20,333 nt of DNA, from the NCBI GenBank assembly GCA_003427395.1, contig BFEA01000822.1:467227-487559 (forward strand). The letters are read 5' to 3'. Shown one piece after another: positions 1-7,568 of the stretch. The notes under the pieces are model-generated. The model saw nothing but the letters and a program-made list of their open reading frames with translations. It had not been told where the DNA came from and did no database searches. How positions within the stretch are numbered: the stretch's first letter is position 1; each line of letters opens with the position of its first letter. A program made the translations under genes and the position numbers. Source of the stretch: Chara braunii. Its lineage: Eukaryota; Streptophyta; Charophyceae; Charales; Characeae.

Positions 1-300
1 AACTTACAGGCAGGGACTATCGTAGGGACTTGAGCGCCCAGGATCTGATTTGACATATGGGGGACAGACATTGATTGCACACTTGCAGGGGAGACTGTTT
101 TTGGACTGCTTCAAGCTTCGCTTTTGTCTTCTCTCCCCTCTCCTTCGTCTCTCCTCTCTCTCTCCATCATCGGTGGTCTTCTTCCCCATGTGTGTGTGCA
201 AGGAGGGACCTCTCTTCCGTGGATGCTCCCCTCCTTTATCTGTGACATGTGTGATGATGTGTGTGTGAGTAGAGACTGGGTCCTATGTGTCAGATCATAT

Positions 301-332
<32 letters not shown>

Positions 333-560
333 TCTCTTCAAGATCATATCTTTGAGTCTTCTGCTGTGCTACATTGTATTCTTTCCTTATATTTATATGC
401 ACACACCTTGCTTATTGATGCTGCATTGTATGTCTGTGTCCTTATCATCACCCTGCTCAGGCTGTTCCTTCGGTTCTTCTTGCATCACTCAATGACATCC
501 CAACGTCTTTACCATGCAGCAGTAACCCAAGCTAAGGGTTGGGAAGGAGTTCCAGAAAAT
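1..560. other. Non-coding, pyrimidine-rich and TG-rich DNA
   Basis: No convincing gene is seen. About 119-180 is a polypyrimidine stretch of CTCTC type, and 188-268 has short TG runs. A 28-base T run begins at 302. Frames open across this stretch encode low-complexity peptides (Phe runs from the T tract, Ser/Leu from CT repeats) and are best explained by composition. Confidence 0.5.
292..353 (-). mobile_element. Near-bare poly(A) retroposon with direct repeats
   Basis: The sequence AGATCATATC occurs at 292-301 and again at 341-350. Between the copies are a run of 28 T (302-329) and an 11-base stub, AACTCTCTTCA. Read on the minus strand this is stub, poly(A), then the repeated flank, which is the layout of a retroposon truncated almost to its tail, with a target-site duplication of about 10-13 bases. 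Known family behaviour: LINE-driven insertion leaves 7-20-base duplications and A tails. Slippage inside a pre-existing repeat is the alternative. Confidence 0.5.
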
Positions 561-565
561 TAACC

Positions 566-660
566 CAGCCCATGCGACCGAATGGGACCCACATATATGT
601 ACACCTGTCGATCAACAATCAACAGGTCATGAGTTCGAACCCTGAGGAATCACAAGGGTA
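566..660 (+). repeat. Possible degenerate tRNA-derived SINE head
   Basis: A close match to the RNA polymerase III B box, GAGTTCGAACCC, lies near 631-642. A weak A-box-like ACCGAATGG lies about 50 bases upstream near 576-584. The T-arm stem does not pair well and no acceptor stem closes, so this is not a functional tRNA. It may be a SINE head or a chance B box. Confidence 0.28.
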
Positions 661-665
661 CAATT

Positions 666-821
666 ATGCTCTGGGCTACCCCCTTCCGAAAACAAAACGA
701 AGAGAGAAACTTTAAGACATCCCTCACGGTGCAGGTAGGCAAATTTGAGGAGGAGCAGATCAGAGATGAACTCAGTTATCTAAGCTCGTATCGAAACTCC
801 CAAGAGTCTCTCTGCAATTAA
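666..821 (+). CDS. Short open frame, unrecognised
   Basis: An ATG-initiated frame of 51 codons ends with TAA at 819-821. Its second half (from about 735) is hydrophilic and protein-like, with a run of acidic residues (KFEEEQIRDELSYLSSY). The bases just before 735 (CTCACGGTGCAG) could act as a 3' splice site, so this may be a lone exon rather than a complete gene. I recognise no domain and see no partner exon. A decayed transposon fragment is equally likely. Confidence 0.2.
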   Translation: MLWATPFRKQNEERNFKTSLTVQVGKFEEEQIRDELSYLSSYRNSQESLCN

Positions 822-860
822 TTTTGTATTAATACTTATTCTTATCATGACCTGTCCCCC

Positions 861-908
861 AAATTACAAGCTTGAAAAAAATAAAAATAAAAAAAAATTA
901 CAAGCTTG
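861..908 (+). mobile_element. Bare A-rich insertion between perfect 14-bp direct repeats
   Basis: AAATTACAAGCTTG occurs at 861-874 and again, identically, at 895-908. The 20 bases between them are A with two T. This is the structure expected for a retroposition event that copied only a poly(A) tail and duplicated its target. A 14-base perfect duplication is long enough that chance is unlikely. Local duplication followed by A-run growth is the alternative. Confidence 0.55.
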
Positions 909-920
909 GTTGTGAGTGAG

Positions 921-984
921 AGGGGTGGAGATCGAAGTTGTTCTGACTCTGTTTATCGCTGGTCTGTTCACTGAGCCATGGGAC
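921..984 (-). repeat. tRNA-like sequence, probable SINE or tRNA pseudogene
   Basis: On the minus strand a good A box, TGGCTCAGTGAA, is followed about 40 bases later by ACTTCGATCTCC, which resembles a B box. The 5' bases GTCCCAT could be half of an acceptor stem, but no complementary 3' half is present. The spacing is about five bases short of a canonical tRNA. This makes a tRNA-derived relic likelier than a working tRNA gene. Confidence 0.33.
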
Positions 985-1446
985 TTTTTAAAAGACAAGG
1001 AAGCGCAAGTATGGGATGGGGGCATTTCACTGATTTCAGTGGTTTCACAATGCCACCAAGTCAGTCACCAGGCCAAATGTTGATCAGGTGCACAAATGCT
1101 GTTTTGTGAAATGTGCTGGCCGGATGGGAGCTCTGCTGTACAGGAGAACTACTATCTATCTGGTAGAACATGACCAAAATGGAAGGGTCGGGAATTCAAA
1201 GCAAGCTAATGGTCATTGATGGCAAATGGGGAAGCCTGAGCAGAACAATTGAGTTAAACTTTGTGATACTTTGTATGTAGAGTGAAGCATGGATGGTGGA
1301 GTCCTGGTTGTGTGACATGGCGTTCAGTTTGTTCATCTTGCAATTAATATGGCAAAAGGTGGTTGCTTGCTTCATGAACATCCCTTAACTCTGGGGAATT
1401 GGTGGCTGCCGATGGCGTCATGACACAAAAATGTCGTCATGTGAGC
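985..1446. other. No recognised feature
   Basis: I see no gene, repeat or structured element here. Short frames on either strand carry no recognisable motif. Confidence 0.4.
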
Positions 1447-1845
1447 CGCCACCTTCGAGGGCAACAAATTTGTGGCCAAGGCCACGCAGAGAAACCAAGG
1501 CCTGGAGGGTACAAAGTGGGCTTCAAGGGCAACAAATTTGTGGCCGAGGCCACGCAGAGCAACCGAGGCCTGGAGGGTACTAAGTGGGCTTCAGGGGCAA
1601 CAAATCTGTGGCCAAGGCCACGCAGAGCAAGGCCGGGAGCTTGCAAAGGGGGTTGAAGGGGGAAGTGTGAATGCACACCAGGAAGGCTTGCCAAGGCCAT
1701 GCAGAGCAACCAAGGCCTGGAGCTTGCAAAGGGGGGGCTTCAAGGGCAAAAAAAATTGTGGCCAAGGTCACACAGAGCGACCTAGGCCTGGAACTTGCAA
1801 AGGGGGTTTAAGGGGGAAGTCCGAACGCACACCAGGAAGTGCCGC
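1447..1845 (+). repeat. 68-bp tandem repeat with a palindromic core, longer units downstream
   Basis: GGGCAACAAAT starts at 1459, 1527 and 1595, giving two consecutive 68-base periods; a diverged copy starts at 1744. Each unit carries GTGGCC-AA-GGCCAC or a close variant, and a CAAGGCCTGG stretch. The second half has a longer unit of about 155 bases, in which a TTGCAAAGGGGGTT block and a GCACACCAGGAAG block appear twice (near 1640-1684 and 1794-1839). Because 68 is not a multiple of three, the reading frame rotates between units, so the 129-codon open frame across it is not good evidence of a gene. Confidence 0.8.
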
Positions 1846-2242
1846 ATATCATATCTGTTGAGCTTCCTGAAAGGTAGGTCGGAGTATGTTGCCCCTGACA
1901 TCGTTGAGGCCGGAGTTCCTGGTTTTTTTTTTTTTTTTTGNGGGGGGGGGGGGGGTTGAAAGTCAAGAGTCCCTCGTTGCGAAGGAGGCACCCTCTGCAG
2001 TCTAGAGGTTTAGCTCACGATCCCTTTTTTTTATCAGGCGCCGAAGGATTATCATGAATTTGTGAACTTTGACTTGCATGAGGGAGCCTTCCGCTTTGGA
2101 TTGCGCCTTCAGTCCTTCGGACAGGGGATGGTACGGCAGTCTCGTCTGCATCATCGAAGGATTCTTCTTTGAACTGCAGTTATGCTTCCTCGGTCTGACG
2201 CAGCATTTTAGATGGCATAAGGTAGTGAGTATTTGTAGGTAG
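1840..2242 (+). pseudogene. Decayed protein-coding fragment, unrecognised
   Basis: Three consecutive protein-like pieces lie on the plus strand in different frames. From about 1840 one reads ...LLSFLKGRSEYVAPDIVEAGVPG, up to the T/G homopolymer and ambiguous base at 1921-1955. From about 1960 to 2030 another reads ...RGLAHDPFF. From 2041 a third reads PKDYHEFVNFDLHEGAFRF and onward, then passes near 2150 into a frame reading IIEGFFFELQLCFLGLTQHF, which stops at 2240. The run of eight T at 2025-2032 is one base too long to keep the frame, and the bases AAG|GTAGTG at 2219-2227 could be a splice donor. I cannot name the family. Either a host exon or a transposon-borne gene would fit. The opposite strand is also open (2002-2367), but its peptide looks less natural. 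Confidence 0.35.
1921..1955. other. T run, ambiguous base and G run: assembly weak point
   Basis: Seventeen or so T, a G, one N at 1941, then 14 G. A T run abutting a G run with an unresolved base suggests a gap closure or an unreliable read-end consensus. Confidence 0.7.
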
Positions 2243-2939
2243 TGTATAATTTTGTAGATCAGACTTGGGTTTGGATTTTGTGCGAAATTGCAAATCATAT
2301 TTGGGATATCTACCGCTAAATTAAATGTGAATTTTGTGCAGAATTGCAGACTGTTGCCCCAGTCCACAGTCTGCTGCTAGAGCCCTGTGTGCTAGTTATA
2401 TCTCAAGCCATGCCAGTTTTTCTCTCATTTGGGGGTACGCAGGTCGTCTCCCCCTGCTAGGAAAATGGGTTGTGCTTGTGCTATGTTGCCCTGGTACATT
2501 AGTTCTCAGCGGCATCCCAGCAGGGGGCGAGAACCTTTGCGATGGTGCCGTGTTTTTTTTTCCTTGCGTCTATGCTTGCCGGTGATAAGCCATCGAACTC
2601 ATGCCCCCCCAGAATAGATGGGCGTGACACTGCGTGTGCGTGTGTGAAAAAACACACAAAAGAAACAGAAAAGAAAAGAAACTCAGTGTTTTCTTCCTTA
2701 TCAGGTTGGTTTAGTAATTATCATCCAGTTATACACGATCGGATTCCTTGGCATTGTCCACCTGCCCGCTGGGACTGATTCCGCACGGTCCTTGATTATG
2801 TGCCCCGGTTGAGAGTGCAGTGCCGGTGGGGGGTGCCGGTTCTCACATCAGCATGGGAGATCGGGATCTCGGATGGGATATACACGGGGGCGATACTGGG
2901 AGGGAGGCAGCGATGGCACGACAACAGACCTCGATTCTT
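2243..2939. other. No convincing gene; short direct repeat
   Basis: A near-duplicate ATTTTGTGCNGAATTGCANA-like block occurs at about 2276-2296 and 2332-2352. Beyond that I see GC-rich sequence with several open frames of 60-85 codons, none with a recognisable domain. Most start from non-ATG codons or run through homopolymers. Confidence 0.35.
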
Positions 2940-3022
2940 TTTTTCTTTTTTCTTTTTTTTAGCATGGATTCGAACGGTGAGGTAGCGATGACTCAAAGAC
3001 AAGCGCCGTGATTCTGAGCGAG
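2940..3022 (-). repeat. tRNA-derived retroposon (SINE-like) with A-rich tail
   Basis: On the minus strand an A-box-like TCGCTCAGAAT is followed, 46 bases after its first base, by a perfect B box core GTTCGAATCC at 2966-2975. That is the spacing of a real tRNA. Immediately downstream is an A-rich tail with occasional G (about 2934-2960 in plus coordinates). The T-arm stem pairs only partly and no 3' acceptor half is found, so it is a retropseudogene or SINE head rather than a tRNA. On the plus strand the same bases could be read as a poly(T)-AG acceptor followed by a short frame; I prefer the tRNA-like reading but not strongly. Confidence 0.38.
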
Positions 3023-3054
3023 GGTCCAGAGAGCCACTTGCAAAGATGTTTTTA

Positions 3055-3204
3055 GAGTATACTCACACTAGGCCCTCAAAATCACAGATTTAAATCACAA
3101 AATGAGCGGCCAGGTCGAGTCCTCTTCTACGAGGACTCAATCGGGCCGGCCCGCTCATTTTGTGATTTAAATTTGTGATTTGAGGGCCTAGTGTGAGTAT
3201 GCCC
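3055..3204. mobile_element. Tourist/Harbinger-like foldback MITE, 150 bp
   Basis: The left arm (3055-3111) and right arm (about 3142-3204) are nearly perfect reverse complements, differing by two terminal substitutions, one internal substitution and one indel. The termini read GAGTATACTCACACTAGG and, on the opposite strand, GGGCATACTCACACTAGG. TTA flanks both ends (3052-3054, 3205-3207). A TTA target duplication with GGGC-type ends is characteristic of PIF/Harbinger (Tourist-like) elements. The apex holds a second hairpin, GAGTCCTC-TTCTAC-GAGGACTC (3117-3138). It has no coding capacity, so any movement depended on a transposase made elsewhere. Confidence 0.75.
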
Positions 3205-3278
3205 TTAATTTCTTTACGATGTGCCCTTAATTTCTTTACGATGTGTCCTTAATTTCTTTACGATGTGACCTTAATTTT
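3201..3278 (+). repeat. 22-bp tandem repeat, 3.5 copies
   Basis: Units at 3201-3222, 3223-3244 and 3245-3266, plus a partial unit at 3267-3278. The first two are identical; the third differs by one base near its start. The unit begins with the last bases of the adjacent MITE and its TTA duplication, so the array grew from the MITE-flank junction. Confidence 0.85.
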
Positions 3279-3304
3279 GAGGGCCTAGTGTGAGTATGCC
3301 CTTA
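3279..3304 (+). mobile_element. Solo MITE terminus
   Basis: The 23 bases at 3279-3301 are identical to the right end of the neighbouring foldback element (3182-3204), and both are followed by TTAATTT. No second arm is present, so this is a truncated or duplicated end. Confidence 0.7.
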
Positions 3305-3309
3305 ATTTT

Positions 3310-3860
3310 CCGATAACTTTCGTAGGCTAAGCTTGTCTGTTGGCTTCGTGACTGTTACAATCTTGATGTTGCAATTGGATGAGTGTGACTTGGTTAAAGT
3401 CGTTATAATATGATTATATGTCAAGTGCAGTGCATGGGTCGTGTTGATCTGATGTCGCGTCTGAACATAGGTCACATCTCACGGAGAATGAGCTGTCGTC
3501 ATGTTTTGCTATAGTTAAGGAAGTGAGTCGGTGTTTTTTTTTTGTTTTTTTTTTTAACTAATCTATGTATATTATCTTGCATCAGATTCTATCTCGTCTA
3601 ACTCGTCCTCGCGCTACTCTATGTATGGTATGGGGGAACACCAGTGGTTTGGTATGTAAAAAGTGGTATGTCGACGAATGCATGGTTTTTGTATGCTGTG
3701 CGAGTCTTAGTGAAGAGCACAAGTACATGCGGTTTTGCACATTGCTCAGATATTGTTTTGCACATAGATGGTGATAGACTCAGTCACCCGTAGCGGTTTG
3801 TTCTTATTGGCAATCTGCCACAACGAATACACTAGCTTGCACTTCCTCCCACATCAGCTT
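3310..3860. other. No recognised feature
   Basis: AT-rich DNA with a T-rich tract at 3533-3555. A 69-codon frame on the plus strand (3565-3774) is rich in Cys and aromatic residues and has no recognisable domain. Confidence 0.35.
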
Positions 3861-3863
3861 TCT

Positions 3864-4047
3864 ACCTGCATTCAAAATGAGTCAACGGGTAGTTTCCAGA
3901 CTGACGCTGCTGCATTGAATTGGTGAATTTGGTGTTCCTCTTCACTTTGGTGACTTCTTCAATCGGCACCATGCCTATCTGCTGATAGGTATGCGGCAGT
4001 GGCTCTTGCACTGTGACATGGAGGCCATTGTTGTTTTGCCCACTCAT
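3864..4047 (-). CDS. Candidate first exon, unrecognised
   Basis: On the minus strand an ATG at 4047-4045 opens a frame of 61 codons beginning MSGQNNNGLHVTVQEPLPHT. It is rich in Gln and Asn and then Lys/Arg, with a natural composition and no homopolymer. The stop codon overlaps a good splice-donor match, CAG|GTAGAA, near 3867, so the real product could continue in a further exon on the minus strand. I found no clear second exon and know no matching family. It could be a host gene fragment or part of a transposon. Confidence 0.3.
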
Positions 4048-4206
4048 GTGAACATTGATTGGGCTATTAGTGTGGCAATTGATTTGCTATTCATTTCACT
4101 GCAGGTTTTCTTGGTTCTGTTTTCTTGAAGTGATTGAGATGGCCCTAAGGCATCTACTGGGTCATTCATTTTCATTTTGCGTTTGTTTTTCATCTTTGTG
4201 CTCTTT

Positions 4207-4612
4207 CAACTCTTACTAGACAACAATGTTTGCCCTAATGAAAAAACTGGTTAATCCTTACCCTGGGCAATTTCCATCGAGTCAAAGACATGCGCTCTAA
4301 GAGGATAAGAAAGGTCGAAGTGACACTTTTTTTTTTTTTTTTTTTTTTTTTTCCAACTCTTACTAGACAACAATGTTTGCCCTAATGAAAAACTGGCGAA
4401 TCCTTACCCTGGTGCAATTTCCATCGTGTCAAAGACATGCTCTAAGAGGATAAGAAAGGTTGAAGTGACACTTTTTTTTTTTTTTTTTTTTTTTTTTCAA
4501 CTCTTACTAGACAACAATGTTTGCCCTAATAAACTGGTTAATCCTTAGCCTGGTGCAATTTCCATGGAGTCAAAGACATGCTCTAAGAGGATAAGAAAGG
4601 TCGAAGTGACAC
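4207..4612 (+). repeat. Three tandem monomers separated by T26 tracts, upstream of the LINE
   Basis: Copies start with CAACTCTTACTAGACAACAA at 4207, 4354 and 4498, and end with GAAGTGACAC at 4326, 4471 and 4612. The first two are each followed by exactly 26 T (4327-4352, 4472-4497); the third runs into the LINE. The copies differ by a few substitutions and small deletions (AATGAAAAAACTGG, AATGAAAAACTGG, AATAAACTGG). The position just before ORF1 recalls the promoter monomers at the 5' ends of mouse L1 elements. That function is inference. Tandem duplication of unrelated flanking DNA is the alternative. Confidence 0.85.
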
Positions 4613-4646
4613 TAAACAACCCCAAATGGTAAACCCTGGTCGATAA

Positions 4647-5300
4647 AGGAGGACAACAAGTATATTGAGATGGTGCCCGAAGAAGGTGACTAAGAATATA
4701 AGAGAATCAAGAAATTCAATTCAGACCTCAGAGATTGGAAAGGAGGATGAAGCAAGGGGGCAAACAGACTCCTCATCAAATGGCCAGGGGGGAGTAAATA
4801 AGAGTCCGCTATGTCAACAAATTTGGACAGAAAAAAGTGTCACAGGGCAAAAGGAAAAAGAAAATAATAAAAGCGAAAGCAAGAATAATGAGTTGGACTC
4901 AAAGGGATCTGCTACAGAGGCTGTCCCAATGGACCTGGACCCATTGAAAGATGCTTTTGGTGTACAACCCATGGAAGTGGATCCGGTTCAAGGGGGCCCC
5001 CCAATGCCAGAAATGGCAGATCACTCAGCAACACACACACAATCAAAAAAGGGGGAGGCAGACTTGAAAAATGTGGCAGAGTGGTTATTTGAAAATTTAA
5101 AACTGCGGTGCCCAGGACAGTCTGATTTTTTTTGGGATAAGACATACAGAGAATTGGTTCCTCTCTTGGAATCCAGCAGCAGTCTCAGAACTGCTCTGGA
5201 ACAAAGTCTCCCTGGAGGGGTGAGCTGGCAGCAGATGTTTCATCATCTGCTGCCCGTGGTTACCAAGAGGTTTCAAATCTCAATTACTCCAAATACCTAG
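4647..5300 (+). pseudogene. ORF1 segment A: charged N-terminal region and acidic repeat
   Basis: About 217 codons between TAA (4644) and TAG (5298). The first 90 residues are Lys/Glu/Asn/Ser-rich and look disordered. Two acidic motifs, PMDLDP and PMEVDP, come next. The last 85 residues look folded, with several Leu and aromatic positions (AEWLFENLKL, FFWDKTYRELVPLLES, SWQQMFHHLLPVV) and a helical pattern. I do not recognise the family. Confidence 0.5.
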
Positions 5301-5999
5301 AATGAGCCTGGACTGAATTTTGTGAGGTAGGGGCGAAGGACGGGGAAGGGGATAATGATGGAAAAGTGGAGGAAAAACTGCAAGATTCCATGGGACAGCA
5401 AGGAAAAGGAATGAAGAATTCACAAGAAGAGCATTTTTTATCACCCCTCAATCACCTCTCCTCCCCTTCGGTGAATTTCAGTTTAAACCTGTCTCAAGCA
5501 GGTAAACTTACTCCACTCCATGGGCTGAGTTTTAGCACTGATCTGTTGAAGCCAGCAACGAAGAGTGATTATACTATGGAATCGACGGCACAGTTAGTGT
5601 TGGAGGACATACCAGATGGGCTTGTCCAGGAAGGAAAAATGGGTAAAATGGGAAACTGTCAATCTGGTAAAAGCAGCAAGAACAGTAATGAAAAGGAAAC
5701 TGGTGTAGTTCGTTGCAAGGAGGTGATTTCAGAAATCACCGGGGAAAAAAAGTTTGTGTCTGCAAGAACAGTGTGAGGATATCCCGAGTAGGTCCCATCT
5801 CATTGAATGGGACCCAAAGACTGTAGAGCAAGGACTGTTGGGGTCACAGGAAGAACAGATAAAGAATGCAGAAGGGAGAACGGAGTCCTGTTTATCCCAG
5901 GCGAGTGAGTATGCTGCTCATAAGAAACTGAATCAGATTGCTGAAACTGGGTGCCAGTCAGATTACCAAAAGGAGGAGGAGGATGTAACAAAGGATATT

Positions 6000-6649
6000 G
6001 TGATAGGGAAAACAGAGAACTGGGGAGGGAAGGAGAGGATCCAAATGCTGTGCAGAAAATACAGGGGGATCAGGGAGGCTGTATTGTCGGTTAAAAAAAA
6101 CCTCCTAGGCCCCCTCCTCCTGGTGAAGAACGGGTCAGCAGGAGGCAAAAGTTAAATCACCTCCTGTTGAACGGTCATGCTGACCTGGTACTTTCCAAGC
6201 CAGGAATCTCAGTCTTACCAGTGAGACAGAAGGCGAAAGGCTGGGAAGTAGGCCTGTCAGAACCATCAGACGCACTACATGGGGAAGTGACAGTGCAAGG
6301 TATTTTGCCGGACAATTTTCCTTCAGTCCTGGGAAGACTGACAAGTGAGGCTCGGTTCAAGGCACAGATTGTGAACTTTGTGAAAAGTCACTTTCCAACA
6401 GGGGCGTTAGCTATGGGTATACTAATAGATGATCCTCACAGATTGTCAGTCAGAGACGTCTTCCTGAAATATGAATATAATAGGCAGACTAATCTGCGCT
6501 GGTTCAATCAGCAAGCGCTTAGTGATCTGCAATGGCTGAAAGTCAAGGTCAGTGAGTGCTGGACAGAGGTAGATCTTACAATATTGCTGGTCAGGATACT
6601 ACTGAAAGGCCCATTGAAACAAGGAAGCTTTCTTGAGGAAGCCACGTGA
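6000..6649 (+). pseudogene. ORF1 segment C: proline-rich linker and globular C-terminus
   Basis: This frame resumes near 6000 and is interrupted once, by TAA at 6092 inside a run of A. After a basic proline-rich linker comes a stretch of about 160 residues (6167-6649) with motifs such as VTVQGILPDNFPSVLGRLTS and NLRWFNQQALSDLQWLKVKV. The last part is probably helical. No known nucleic-acid-binding signature is visible. It stops with TGA at 6647-6649. Confidence 0.5.
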
Positions 6650-6711
6650 TCAATTACATAAAATCTCAAGCAATTATTAGAGTGGTCGGGATTTCAGAAA
6701 AGATTAGTGTA

Positions 6712-7485
6712 ATGGGGATGATAAATCCGTTGGAAGTGTTGTATAACAGGGATAAGAAATGGAAATTACAGAAAACAGCAGCAGATCTAGACCTCCGTTC
6801 GCTAAATGTAAATGGCTTGGCATCAGCCAAACCATCTAAGCGACAGACCATTTATGATCAACTAAAAGGGGTAAAAGGAAAAGAATGGTCAAACGCGATC
6901 TGTATCCAAGAAACGCATTTGATGGATAGTGCAGAACACAATCATATCCACAAGCAAATATGGCCCCATCAAGCCTTCAGGGCGCATGCCCCCAGAGCAG
7001 GTAGTGCAGGGGTGGCAATTTGGCTTCCTCCTGACTCAAGGATAGACCTGGTATATTGGGAAGCAGACAAAAAAGGAGGGAGATGGGTTTACATTTTAAC
7101 AATGTTTGAATTAGAAATTGTTATTATTCTATGCGTATATGGACCTTATGATACAGGGGGAAGGAGAGATTTCTTTGAGAATATAAGAGAACATCTTCCA
7201 ATAGGAATCCCCATTATCATGGCTGGGGACTTCAATGCAGCCCCAAATCGTCATCTGGACCGATGGCAAATCCCCTCCTCTTGTCTAGCTTATATTGAAT
7301 CTGATGAACAAATAATCGAAGAACTATGTTCGTCCTTCAATCTTTTTGATTCATTCAGGCGCACATACCCAGCCAAACGTACTTTCACTTGCTTCAGGAA
7401 AAGTCAGATAGCGAAAGCATCAAGATCCCGCATAGACTTGATACTAATCTCTGAGGAACTTCAAGGAGCTCTACAGATAGCATAA
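6712..7485 (+). pseudogene. ORF2 segment: AP-like endonuclease domain
   Basis: This uninterrupted frame carries the order of motifs of the endonuclease/exonuclease/phosphatase fold: LNVNGL (near 6808), the catalytic Glu in CIQETHL (Glu codon 6910-6912), GVAIWL (near 7012), AGDFNA (GDFN at 7225-7236) and SRIDLI (near 7428). The expected terminal Asp-His pair survives downstream of the stop as a GIDHAM sequence near 7513. The enzyme would nick the target DNA to prime reverse transcription. It stops at TAA 7483-7485, just before a frame change. Confidence 0.88.
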
Positions 7486-7568
7486 AATTTTCCGCGAAGT
7501 GTCTATCTGGGTATTGACCATGCGATGTGTGTCATAATATTGTCTTTTAGGAAAAAAAGTCTGATAAA

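Larger units (their letters stand above)
4647..6649 (+). pseudogene. LINE ORF1 remnant, novel-looking
   Basis: Pieces in changing frames: 4647-5300, 5306-5776, about 5754-5995 and about 6000-6649, with frame changes near 5300, 5765 and 5995, and a TAA inside an A run at 6092. The first piece has no in-frame ATG before 4929, so its start is lost or lies elsewhere. Residues are strongly charged and Gln/Ser-rich at the N-terminus. An acidic duplicated motif, PMDLDP and PMEVDP, sits near 4929-4985. A proline-rich stretch (KPPRPPPPGEE) lies near 6098-6130, followed by a more globular part containing many Trp and Leu. I do not see a CCHC knuckle or a clear RRM. By position this should be the RNA-binding or nucleocapsid-like protein of the element, but the sequence does not prove it. 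It ends only about 60 bases before the ORF2 ATG. Confidence 0.6.

Noticed and set aside
1472-1861. 129-codon frame over the 68-bp tandem repeat
   Set aside because: The period is not a multiple of three, so the repeated peptide does not repeat in register, and no domain is seen.
2796-3011. Plus-strand frame containing MGDRDLGWDIHGG as a gene
   Set aside because: It runs through a T-rich tract giving a Phe run. The downstream part overlaps a better tRNA-like reading on the other strand.
3201-3304. 22-bp tandem units as a CRISPR array
   Set aside because: The units are contiguous, with no spacers, and derive from a MITE junction in a eukaryotic context.
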